Positions 9,557-16,390 of a DNA stretch of 64,000 nt are shown here, in pieces. The stretch lies in the NCBI GenBank assembly GCA_002083615.1, contig MSXO01000015.1, positions 1 to 64,000 on the forward strand, given 5' to 3'. Below the pieces are notes generated by a model. It saw only the letters and a program-made list of their open reading frames with translations, did not search any database and had not been told where the DNA came from. The translations under genes and the position numbers were made by a program. The stretch is from Proteobacteria bacterium ST_bin11 (GTDB taxonomy: Bacteria > Pseudomonadota > Gammaproteobacteria > Methylococcales > Methylomonadaceae). Position 1 is the stretch's first letter. Each line of letters opens with the position of its first letter.

Positions 9557-10174
9557 TTATACCGTTTCAGCGTCGGCAACCGATTCTTCCAGGACTTCGA
9601 AGTTATTTTTCAGCAATGCGCAATAGGGGCGCAACGCGACCATCAGCGCCTGATAAATAGTAAATGCATCGGTTGGGTCTTTCTGCTTAAGCTCGGCGAC
9701 CTCGGTCAGAAACCGATACAGCATCTTTACGCAATTCTCGATGGACATCGCCAACCAGGCATCGTTGGTAATCCATTTGTCGATAAATTCATCCAGGCGC
9801 GCGAAGGTCAGTTTTAGTAGCGGATAAGCGGTTTGGGTTTCCTTGTATTCCCGGAGCAGCATATAGTCGAGGTAAGCCCGCTCGGACGCCACTCGCGGCC
9901 GGTTGGTAATACTGAGGTAAGTGGCTTTGTGGTGGGTATAGGCGGCATCGAATTGTTCGCAAAATTCGGTTTCGGTGCTTATCGCCAGCCAAATCTGAAG
10001 ACTCGCGGTGGTTAGGCCGTAACACTCCTTGATTGAGTTTGCCATTTTGTCGAATTGCTCGATGAATGCCGGCTTGGTCAGTTCGCCTTTAACAAGATTT
10101 TCAATCGCCACCAGTTCGCTTGCAGTAACGCAAACCGTCGCTAATTCCCGAACAATTTTTATTTCGACACCCAT
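9557..10174 (-). CDS. Hypothetical protein, alpha-helical, 205 residues
   Basis: I do not recognise this protein. It is soluble, without signal peptide or membrane segment. It is predominantly helical, with aromatic and Cys residues scattered through it (for example 'SIKECYGLTT', 'ENCVKMLYRFL'). It lacks repeats or nucleotide-binding motifs. It starts at ATG 10174. It lies 59 bases downstream of the YegP-family gene on the same strand, so the two may be co-transcribed. It converges with ygjV. Codon use looks like the neighbours and gives no sign of recent transfer. Confidence 0.7.
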   Translation of the reverse strand: MGVEIKIVRELATVCVTASELVAIENLVKGELTKPAFIEQFDKMANSIKECYGLTTASLQIWLAISTETEFCEQFDAAYTHHKATYLSITNRPRVASERAYLDYMLLREYKETQTAYPLLKLTFARLDEFIDKWITNDAWLAMSIENCVKMLYRFLTEVAELKQKDPTDAFTIYQALMVALRPYCALLKNNFEVLEESVADAETV

Positions 10175-10233
10175 ATTGCCGTCACCTATTTCTGCTAATT
10201 TGAGAAAACTTAAGAAGCGCCTTGATGAGTAGT

Positions 10234-10569
10234 CTAATGAGTCAGATCGACGATGTCGGCAACGCAGGCATTGTCTTTAACAATGTGCAGCGCATTGTCG
10301 AACACCATGTTCGAGTTGAATAAAACGCTTTTGACAATGATGGCGCCGGTCGCATCTTTGATCACAAAGAAAGTGTAGCCGTCGGGAACCTTACTGGCGG
10401 CAATCTGGTTGCTAATTAAGGAGCCGGTTCGCACTTCTTTAATGGCTTGCAGGGCTTCTTCCTTGTGGTCGTAATCACCGCTCATCAGTATGAGTTCGCC
10501 CTTACTGTTCACAAAAGAAAAGGAATACTGATTTTCGTCGTTGGTTTTAAGTTGAAAAGTGGCTGGCAT
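10234..10569 (-). CDS. YegP-family protein (tandem DUF1508 repeats)
   Basis: The 111-residue protein consists of two similar halves of about 50 residues. The first has 'YSFSFVNSKGELILMSGDY', and the second has 'YTFFVIKDATGAIIVKSVLF'. This beta-beta-alpha repeat with 'SKEE/KEEALQAI' is the DUF1508/YegP fold, a small domain common in bacteria, often as a pair, with no established biochemical role. The start is ATG 10569. It is followed after 59 bases by an unknown gene in the same direction. It is somewhat divergent from canonical YegP at the C-terminus ('ACVADIVDLTH'). Confidence 0.8.
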   Translation of the reverse strand: MPATFQLKTNDENQYSFSFVNSKGELILMSGDYDHKEEALQAIKEVRTGSLISNQIAASKVPDGYTFFVIKDATGAIIVKSVLFNSNMVFDNALHIVKDNACVADIVDLTH

Positions 10570-11047
10570 ATTCTGTCCCGGAAGTTAGCAGTTGACTTTA
10601 AGTTCATCGCCGATGCAGAGCAGCCGAAACGCGACCGGCAGAGGCTATAAATCCAAAAGCAAGCGGTATGCCAATAAAAAACCTTTCAGAATCAGCAAGA
10701 AATAGGTCGGCAAAGGTTAAATTGTCGGTTTTGCTACACGACATTGGGCGATCTGATAGCCAGTGAACTGTTCTCAGCAAGCAGGGGCCAATTCGCTTCG
10801 TAGCCTATGCCTGAATGCCGACAAATCCCGCCCAGCAATAACACGAATCAAGATGGGGCCCGCTCATAATTTTTCCTGATTTCAGCTAGCGCCCAAAAGA
10901 TCGTCATTCCGGCAGGGATTGCCGAAATCCAGGCTTCAGGGATGATTCGAAGCCCACCATCCATGGCACTGAATACCCGCTCTTGTGCCCTGCGGGTATC
11001 CATGCGGGTATGACGCATAGCGGAAGATCTTGCTAGTCATGCAATTT
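10570..11047. other. Intergenic region containing a dispersed repeat
   Basis: These 478 bases lie between the YegP-family promoter side and the glycosyltransferase 3' end. The right third (10902-11015) is a copy of a dispersed palindromic repeat described separately. The rest shows no gene-like frame. The promoter of the YegP gene pair is expected just above 10569. Confidence 0.55.
10902..11015. repeat. Dispersed palindromic intergenic repeat, copy 1
   Basis: The element starts CGTCATTCCGGCAGGGATTG and ends GGGTATGACG. Its ends form a TGACG/CGTCA inverted pair, and it contains 'CCATCCATGGCACTG' and 'CTCTTGTGCCCTGCGGGTAT'. Nearly the same order of words is found at 61436-61549, and a shorter related copy in the opposite orientation is at 16111-16208. 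It is intergenic in all three places, as expected for a non-autonomous REP- or MITE-like element. Confidence 0.75.
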
Positions 11048-11665
11048 TTACATAGCCGAATAACGCAGCCAGTCCAGATAAGTATCCACATCCCATTGGC
11101 TACCCAGTTCGTAAAGGTTTAAACCGAGGTCTTTTGCCCGACTGCGGGTGATAGCCATAACCTGATCATGGCTCCAACTCATGTCGCTGAACAGTCTCGG
11201 TTGTGCCCCGTTTAGGCCGATCATCACATAACCGCCATCGTCGGCAGGCGCGATAACCGCATCATGACCCTCGCGTAACACCGCCAATGCGCGAAGCAGA
11301 TCGTCAGAGGACAAACTGGGGCAATCGCAACCCATCAGCAATGCATGCCGGTATCGGCCCAACGCATCAGCAAAGGCGCGATACATGCGTTCACCCAAAT
11401 CAGCGCCCTGTTGCACCTGCAGCGTAAGCGGATAACGCTGCGCGCAATCCTGAAAAAAGGCATGGCCGGTGTCCGGGGCGCAGTGCAATTCAACCGCGCA
11501 CAAAGGCTGCTGGAAGGCTCGGCCCAGCGTCATATTAGTCAATTGCCGGTGTGCTGCGGCAGCTTGTTCAGCGCTTAAGGCGGGTTGCAATCGGGTTTTG
11601 ACTTGGCCGGGAATCGGTGCTTTGCAAAAAATCAGCAGCACACTGTCGGGGAAAAGCGTTTGCAT
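11048..11665 (-). CDS. TIGR04282-type glycosyltransferase (DUF2064), arsenosugar-associated
   Basis: This 205-residue cytoplasmic protein belongs to the DUF2064/TIGR04282 glycosyltransferase family, which recurs beside ArsM and ArsS in arsenosugar biosynthesis gene sets. Motifs seen are the N-terminal 'FCKAPIPGQVKTRL' nucleotide-sugar loop, 'LMGCDCPSLSSDDL' (the GxDCP metal-site motif) and 'PADDGGYVMIGL'. The start ATG 11665 lies 3 bases after the stop of the upstream TVP38-FAD gene, so the two are certainly one transcript. The proposed role is attachment or transfer of a sugar in arsenosugar formation; this comes from family context, not from the sequence alone. Confidence 0.87.
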   Translation of the reverse strand: MQTLFPDSVLLIFCKAPIPGQVKTRLQPALSAEQAAAAHRQLTNMTLGRAFQQPLCAVELHCAPDTGHAFFQDCAQRYPLTLQVQQGADLGERMYRAFADALGRYRHALLMGCDCPSLSSDDLLRALAVLREGHDAVIAPADDGGYVMIGLNGAQPRLFSDMSWSHDQVMAITRSRAKDLGLNLYELGSQWDVDTYLDWLRYSAM

Positions 11666-11668
11666 GGC

Positions 11669-13819
11669 TTAAATCTTGCGCCGCCAGGCATGATAACGGC
11701 CCAGCCAGTCCAGCAAGACAGTGGGTGCATGATTGCGTTTCCAGACGCCCGCCACCTGTTTATTGGCTTCCGCCAAGGTTGGGTAGATATGTATGGTGCC
11801 GAGAATTTTATTCAGACCAATGCCATGTTTCATCGCCAGCACGAACTCGGCCAGCAAATCGCCGGCGTGTTCTCCGACGATGATGACGCCGAGAATCTTG
11901 TCCTTGCCCGGCACGGTCAGCACTTTAACAAAGCCATGTGCCTCCCCGTCGGTAATTGCCCTATCCAGATCGCCTATGCCGTATTTGGAGACTTCATAAG
12001 CGATATTCTGCGCTTGCGCATCCTGCTCGTTCAAACCCACGCGCGCCACTTCCGGGTCGGTAAAGGTCGACCAGGGAATCACCGAATAATCGGTACGGAA
12101 TTTCTTGAATTGGCCGAACAAGGCGTTGACCGCCGCATACCAGGCCTGATGTGCGGCAGTGTGGGTAAATTGATACGGCCCGGCCACGTCGCCGACGGCG
12201 AAAATATTCGGATAGTTGGTTTCCTGCAAGGCGTTGGTTTCCAGCGTATTGCGCGGCGACAAAGCAATCCCCAATTCTTCGACGCCATACCCTTGCACAT
12301 TGGCGGCACGGCCAATGGCGATCAACACGTTATCAAAGGCGATTCTGACGATTTTCCCGTAAGTTTCGGCCAGCAGAATGTGTTCGCCGTTTTCGACGAT
12401 GAATTCCTTAGCGGTGTGATTGACTTTGACGTCCACGCCTTCCGTCTGGAAGCGGGCCTGGATGATGTCCGATACATCCGGGTCTTCCCGCAGCATAAGA
12501 CGCGGCGCCATTTCCACCTGCGTGACTAGGCTGCCCAAGCGGGCGAAGGTTTGCGTCAGTTCGCAGCCTATCGGACCGCCACCCAACACCAAAAGGCGCT
12601 TGGGTAATTTGCGCAAGTTCCAGATGTTATCCGAGGTCAGATAATCAACTGTATCCAGTCCGGGAATCGGCGGTACGAAAGGCCGGGCGCCCGCGGCGAT
12701 GACAATCGAACGGCTGGTGAGTGTTTTAATGCCATCCGCCGTCGTCACTTCCACCGCCCACGGCGATACGATTTTTGCCGAGCCTTCGATCACGTCCACG
12801 CCCAACTCGGTATAGCGTTCGACGGAATCGTGGGGTGCGACGGTTTTGATCACCTGTTGCACTCGCTCCATCACGTCTGCGAAAGCAAACTCAACTTCGG
12901 CCTTGGCGATGCCGAATTCGGGCGCGCGTTTGATGTGCGACAGCAATTTGGCCGAGCGAATCAACACCTTGGACGGCACGCAACCGGTGTTCAGACAGTC
13001 GCCGCCCATTTTGTGTTTTTCGATCAATGTCACTTTGGCTTTCAAGGCGGCGGCGATATAGGCCGACACCAAACCGCCGGCACCGGCGCCGATGACGATC
13101 AGATTGTTGTCGAAACAGTCGGGTTTAGGCCAGTTCGTGTAGATTTTGCGTTGCTTGAAGAGCTCGAGCATTTTCTTAGCTCCTAATGGAAACACACCAA
13201 GCAAGGCAAACGAACCCAGCAAGGCTGGAGACAGGATACCGGAGAGCGAATCAATTTTCGCCAACTGGGTGCCGGCATTGACGTACACCAAGGTGCCGGC
13301 CAACATGCCGACCTGACTGACCCAGTAAAACGTCCTGGTCTTGATCGGCGTCAAGCCCATCGCCAGATTGATCATAAAAAACGGAAACAGCGGCACCAGG
13401 CGCAAGGTCAAGAGATAAAAGGCGCCGTCGCGGCTGACACCCTCATCAATGGCCTGTAAGCGGTTGCTCAATCGCGATTTGACCCAGTCGCGCAATAAAA
13501 ATCGCGCCGCCAGAAATGCCAGGGTTGCGCCTATGCTGGAAGCAAACGAGACGATCAGCGTACCCCATAACAAACCGAATACCGCGCCGCCGGCTAGCGT
13601 TAAAATCGTCGCTCCCGGTAATGACAGCGCGGTGACCGCGATATACAAGGCCCCATAAAGTGCCCCCGCCAGCAATGGGTGAGCCTGACGGTAATAGGTG
13701 ATGCCGGTCTGCTGCGATTTTAAATTTTCCAGCGTCAGATAGCTTTGTAAATCCAAGGCAAAAAATGTCGCTATCAATGCGGCAATCCCCGCCAACAATA
13801 AAAGCCTGGAGATTTTCAT
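11669..13819 (-). CDS. TVP38/TMEM64 membrane domain fused to FAD disulfide oxidoreductase
   Basis: This 716-residue fusion has two parts. Residues about 1-215 form a TVP38/TMEM64 (DedA-like) membrane domain with five hydrophobic segments and the motif 'FPFFMINLAMGLT'. Residues about 238-716 are a mercuric-reductase/dihydrolipoamide-dehydrogenase-like flavoprotein with the FAD loop 'GAGAGGLVSAY', the redox-active pair C275/C280 in 'GGDCLNTGCVPSK', a second dinucleotide loop 'VLGGGPIGCEL', 'FAVGDVAG', and the C-terminal His-Glu region 'HIYPTLAE'. The terminal CC of MerA is absent, so mercury reduction is unlikely. The fusion is a known companion of arsenosugar-type clusters. It starts the operon with the glycosyltransferase 3 bases downstream. 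Confidence 0.92.
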   Translation of the reverse strand: MKISRLLLLAGIAALIATFFALDLQSYLTLENLKSQQTGITYYRQAHPLLAGALYGALYIAVTALSLPGATILTLAGGAVFGLLWGTLIVSFASSIGATLAFLAARFLLRDWVKSRLSNRLQAIDEGVSRDGAFYLLTLRLVPLFPFFMINLAMGLTPIKTRTFYWVSQVGMLAGTLVYVNAGTQLAKIDSLSGILSPALLGSFALLGVFPLGAKKMLELFKQRKIYTNWPKPDCFDNNLIVIGAGAGGLVSAYIAAALKAKVTLIEKHKMGGDCLNTGCVPSKVLIRSAKLLSHIKRAPEFGIAKAEVEFAFADVMERVQQVIKTVAPHDSVERYTELGVDVIEGSAKIVSPWAVEVTTADGIKTLTSRSIVIAAGARPFVPPIPGLDTVDYLTSDNIWNLRKLPKRLLVLGGGPIGCELTQTFARLGSLVTQVEMAPRLMLREDPDVSDIIQARFQTEGVDVKVNHTAKEFIVENGEHILLAETYGKIVRIAFDNVLIAIGRAANVQGYGVEELGIALSPRNTLETNALQETNYPNIFAVGDVAGPYQFTHTAAHQAWYAAVNALFGQFKKFRTDYSVIPWSTFTDPEVARVGLNEQDAQAQNIAYEVSKYGIGDLDRAITDGEAHGFVKVLTVPGKDKILGVIIVGEHAGDLLAEFVLAMKHGIGLNKILGTIHIYPTLAEANKQVAGVWKRNHAPTVLLDWLGRYHAWRRKI

Positions 13820-14188
13820 GCCGACTTACCGATTGCGGGCAGGCAAGGCTTCGATGGGTGTTTGCAGGTTGTCTGGCTAAACATTTATGTTCCTTAATAC
13901 TATTTGGCTTGCCTGTCAGTCTTACTTGACGGCCATTCCTGACAAGAATCTCAGAAAATCTAATTTCTCAGGCGCAATTAATATCGCTACGTTACAGGAA
14001 AAATCCCCTCTCCCCACATTTTGACTTTTGCGACAGCCTCCGGCGGGAGGCGTCATTTGCCAAAATGCTCAAGGCCCAGTCAAACGCTACCAGGGTTTGG
14101 TAATGATCTCCACGGTTTGATCGAACGCCTGCAAGACTCAATAGTTATCCTTATCTACGCAATGCCGGCCACGTTCAAGACTATCAGC
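13820..14188. other. Intergenic region, likely promoter of the FAD fusion operon
   Basis: This 369-base gap lies between the start of the TVP38-FAD gene (reading left) and the 3' end of the PIN toxin gene. No protein-like frame is convincing. AT-rich tracts between about 13875 and 13990 are the likely promoter area of the minus-strand operon. I cannot identify a specific operator. Confidence 0.45.
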
Positions 14189-14605
14189 TCATCCGCCATG
14201 CAATTGCCAAAAATTGGCAGGGGTAATGATGGGATACTGTTCGGATAGGGCCAATAAGTCCTTGTCGCCAGTAACAAGGTAATTGGCTTTTGTCGCTAGA
14301 AATGTCCCGAGTACGGGTTGGTCGGCTATATCGCGCAATCTAGGCTCGGCTGTTTCAACCGGTTCGACCAGATCGGCAAGGAAAGCCAAGCTATCGACAA
14401 AATCCCGAATTTCAAGGCTTGACCAAGCCAGACGATGACTGAGCCGCGGTAAAACCCGCTGCAATTCGTCCAAGATATATTGGGAAAGAATAACTTCCAA
14501 GCTTCCGTTTCGCCATGCGGAGACTATTTTGCCCGGTATCGAGCTTGGATAAGCGATGCCGGAAAGCAAAACGTTGGTATCAAGGACAATGCAAATTTGC
14601 GTCAT
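14189..14605 (-). CDS. PIN-domain toxin of a type II toxin-antitoxin pair
   Basis: The 138-residue protein matches the 'putative toxin-antitoxin system toxin component, PIN family' group, which are metal-dependent RNases. The acidic residues expected for the active site are in 'VLDTNVLLSG' (Asp near residue 9), 'YILDELQRVL' (Glu near 48), and 'LVTGDKDLL' (Asp residues near 113-115). The start ATG 14605 follows the antitoxin stop with only 2 bases between, a typical antitoxin-first arrangement. The RNA target is not predictable. The full-length reading frame and intact acidic residues suggest it is functional. Confidence 0.88.
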   Translation of the reverse strand: MTQICIVLDTNVLLSGIAYPSSIPGKIVSAWRNGSLEVILSQYILDELQRVLPRLSHRLAWSSLEIRDFVDSLAFLADLVEPVETAEPRLRDIADQPVLGTFLATKANYLVTGDKDLLALSEQYPIITPANFWQLHGG

Positions 14606-14607
14606 AG

Positions 14608-14883
14608 CTAAAATTGAGAATGCCGGGTCTCCAAGACTATGGCATCAATTTCATTTAGCCCTTCCTCTTGAGGCACATTGGCATAAGCATCGGCCATTTG
14701 TTGACTTAGCAGATCAAATCGATCTTTGAAACGGCGAATTCGCTCAAACAACTGCGCATCGACCAGTGCCGCCACTGGTTTCCCATCCTTTTTGATTAAA
14801 ATAGAATCATGCCGGTATTGAACTTGATTCAGCATTTCCCCTAGATTTTGTCGGAACGCGACAGCGTTTACTTCGTTAATCAT
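14608..14883 (-). CDS. Phd/YefM-family antitoxin
   Basis: This 91-residue protein has the Phd/YefM DNA-binding N-terminus ('NAVAFRQNLGEMLNQVQYR') and the typical strand 'SILIKKDGKPVAALVD'. The C-terminal half ('FERIRRFKDRFDLLSQQM') is the toxin-binding tail. I chose ATG 14883 because it is the family's usual start and has an AAGGG upstream. A longer frame opens further upstream but adds non-homologous residues across the likely operator. It is the first gene of the pair, with PIN toxin 2 bases downstream. Antitoxins of this family normally repress their own promoter. Confidence 0.85.
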   Translation of the reverse strand: MINEVNAVAFRQNLGEMLNQVQYRHDSILIKKDGKPVAALVDAQLFERIRRFKDRFDLLSQQMADAYANVPQEEGLNEIDAIVLETRHSQF

Positions 14884-14918
14884 AAGAACGCCCTTATTGA
14901 AGCTATTAGAATCATATT

Positions 14919-14931
14919 GATCATAATGATC
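14919..14931. promoter_or_regulatory. Palindrome upstream of the antitoxin, candidate operator
   Basis: GATCAT-A-ATGATC is a perfect 6+1+6 palindrome 36 bases upstream of the antitoxin ATG, in an AT-rich segment (about 14905-14935) likely to hold the promoter. Phd/YefM antitoxins bind such short palindromes, so autoregulation is a reasonable inference. Confidence 0.4.
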
Positions 14932-15199
14932 TATAGGGTTAATGACAAGTCGAAAGTTTTTTAGCAAATACGGTTAGCGGCGGAAATTGCGGGCTCAACA
15001 AAATTATATTTTGGTAATTAGTGGCTGGCTGATGGTAGTTTCCGAATTATATTCACCGCCACAAACCCGCTTGTCGAGACTGGCAGGTAATCGCCTAACT
15101 TGACCATTAGCAGCCTGACGAAAGATCAACGGGGGCAAATCAACCCCAGCAGTTATTTCGTTTTGCTTGATTGCAAGATCTACCTCTGTTCTCCAAATT

Positions 15200-15417
15200 T
15201 CACGCGGTGTAATCGTTTAGCAGCAAAATCCGAGCGCTTGCTTTGGCTTTTTGGTAATAGGCTGTGTCGGCGGTGATCAGTGTCGCGCCGGGGGCATTTA
15301 ACACAACAGCGTGATAGAGCGTATCAAAAAGGTGGTGCCGGTAACGCTTAGCAAAATTGATCGCTGTGGTGTAAATTTCCAGTTCATTAGCAAATGCAAA
15401 ACGGCGTGCAAACTTTG
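15200..15417 (-). pseudogene. PIN/VapC toxin fragment (C-terminal part)
   Basis: Read on the minus strand, this frame gives the C-terminal half of a VapC-like PIN protein: 'ELEIYTTAINFAKRYRHHLF' followed by 'DTLYHAVVLNAPGATLITAD' and 'YYQKAKASARILLLNDYTA' before TGA at 15200-15202. The Asp in 'HHLFDTLYHA' and 'LITADTAYY' are PIN active-site positions. The N-terminal half with the first catalytic Asp is missing. Upstream the sequence switches near 15418 to a MetE-like gene in another frame. It is therefore a truncated remnant, probably not expressed as a toxin. Confidence 0.7.
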
Positions 15418-15633
15418 TAACGGGTAGGTGGCGAAGTTGGACTTCGTCTATTCGCCGTCGGAGATTACCGATGAACCCGTGTCCGCAAAACGTTGCAATG
15501 TGTCGCGTACCGCTTCGTCGTAGCAGGCATCGAGTCGTTGTTGCGATAGTCGGCCTTCGGGAAACTCCCGCAGTGCTTCGAGTAATTACGGTGGACGGGG
15601 AATGCTGCCAATGTACTCGGTGGGTATTGACAT
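15418..15633 (-). pseudogene. MetE-like methyltransferase fragment with two in-frame stops
   Basis: From ATG 15633 on the minus strand the translation runs MSIPTEYIGSIPRPP, then TAA at 15586-15588, then LLEALREFPEGRLSQ, QRLDACYDEAVRDTLQ and RFADTGSSVISDGE, then TAG at 15448-15450, and continues as TKSNFATYPL. This is the N-terminus of the cobalamin-independent methionine synthase-like family (MetE C-terminal-type, UROD/MetE fold), where 'DGEQ' and 'FATYP' are conserved. The TAG stands where Gln is usual (CAG to TAG), and the TAA where Glu is likely (GAA to TAA). The gene then breaks off at about 15418 into PIN sequence. It is clearly decayed. Confidence 0.75.
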
Positions 15634-15698
15634 GGTGCGTTCCTATATGCAGTTAAACACATTTGATGCAGAGACTTAGGTCAAGTGAATGACTGGCT

Positions 15699-16001
15699 TT
15701 ACGAGTCTGTCCGCTGATGATGAGCAATGGCGGTTAAAGCGCCGTAAGTGGCTACCAGAAAAGGCACGCTAAAGGTTAATAGCGCCTTGAGCACATCGAG
15801 ACTCTGCATCGCCGGGTAGTCCAAACAGAGCAGGCCGAACACGGCTTGCGGTTGGTTGATCAAGTTCAACAGGGTGCCGACGACTAAGGCGACTCTGCCG
15901 GAGCGGCGGTATATGCCCAGTTTTATGGCAGTGCGGTGCCGATCGAGTAATTTTGCAAAGCAATTTCCTAGTGCGCCATTGCAACTAATTTGCTTAAACA
16001 T
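15699..16001 (-). CDS. nrtS: NrtS-like nitrate/nitrite transporter (small membrane protein)
   Basis: The 100-residue protein has a basic N-terminal tail followed by two hydrophobic helices. The first ('SGRVALVVGTLLNLINQPQAVFG' region) and the second ('LLTFSVPFLVATYGALTAI') match the NrtS family, a small inner-membrane nitrate/nitrite transporter known from cyanobacteria and found in other bacteria. Family members are often shorter (about 70-90 residues), so translation could begin slightly later. However, ATG 16001 has a good AGGTGAT Shine-Dalgarno. It stands alone between a pseudogene and a repeat. The specific transport function here is inferred from similarity I recognise by eye. Confidence 0.65.
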   Translation of the reverse strand: MFKQISCNGALGNCFAKLLDRHRTAIKLGIYRRSGRVALVVGTLLNLINQPQAVFGLLCLDYPAMQSLDVLKALLTFSVPFLVATYGALTAIAHHQRTDS

Positions 16002-16110
16002 TCAGGATCACCTCTAACAAAAATGTAGATTTTTAGCGCGCTGTACGGCAAATAGTCAATGCAGATAAATCCATGCAAATAATTCTACTTAGTCAGATTA
16101 TCTTCCAGGT

Positions 16111-16208
16111 CGTTAGGCCCGCCGGGACGCGGGCATCCAGCAGCGCGGATGGCAAGCTTAGAGACATCCATGTAGCCTGGATTCCGGCAATCCATGCCGG
16201 AATGACGA
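16111..16208. repeat. Dispersed palindromic intergenic repeat, copy 2 (reversed, shorter)
   Basis: The right part reads 'TGTAGCCTGGATTCCGGCAA' followed by 'TCCATGCCGGAATGACG', the reverse complement of the CGTCATTCCGGC...GCCGAAATCCAGG start seen at 10902 and 61436. The left part ('CCCGCCGGGACGCGGGCATCC' type, with 'GCGGATGGCAAGCTT') corresponds to the other end but is diverged and shorter. It is the third member of the repeat family in this window. Confidence 0.65.
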
Positions 16209-16343
16209 CCTTGAACAAGGGTGGTCATGTAATCTGACAAAGTAGAAATAAACGCTGGCGATAAAAAAACAAGTCATGCTCTTTGTTCAAAATATGCCAT
16301 TTCTGTAAATTCTTGCACGTTTTATGTCATGCGCAGGATCTAC

Positions 16344-16370
16344 AAGCAAGCACGCTTGCACTGCTTGCTT
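16344..16370 (-). terminator. Perfect 9-bp hairpin downstream of arsS
   Basis: AAGCAAGCA (16344-16352) pairs perfectly with TGCTTGCTT (16362-16370) with a 9-base loop. It starts 20 bases after the arsS stop in the direction of transcription. A long T-run is lacking on the minus strand, so it may be a Rho-assisted or stabilising 3' structure. Confidence 0.5.
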
Positions 16371-16390
16371 AAGTGCTGATAAGGACAAAG

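Larger units (their letters stand above)
16002..16390. other. Intergenic region with repeat and hairpin
   Basis: This gap contains the nrtS upstream region, a reversed dispersed-repeat copy (16111-16208) and a hairpin (16344-16370) just beyond the arsS stop. No gene is evident. Confidence 0.6.

Noticed and set aside
11585..12529. Long plus-strand open frame of over 300 codons
   Set aside because: It lies opposite the FAD oxidoreductase gene, whose motifs and codon pattern are clear; the plus-strand protein has no recognisable domain.
11669..13819. Mercuric reductase merA
   Set aside because: The flavoprotein half resembles MerA but lacks the C-terminal CC pair and NmerA, and it is fused to a TVP38 domain next to an arsenosugar-type glycosyltransferase.
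15004..15209. Minus-strand reading frame downstream of the PIN fragment ('TPREIWRTEVDLAIKQ')
   Set aside because: It has no start codon, a stop lies directly upstream, and it matches no family; it is probably decayed sequence.
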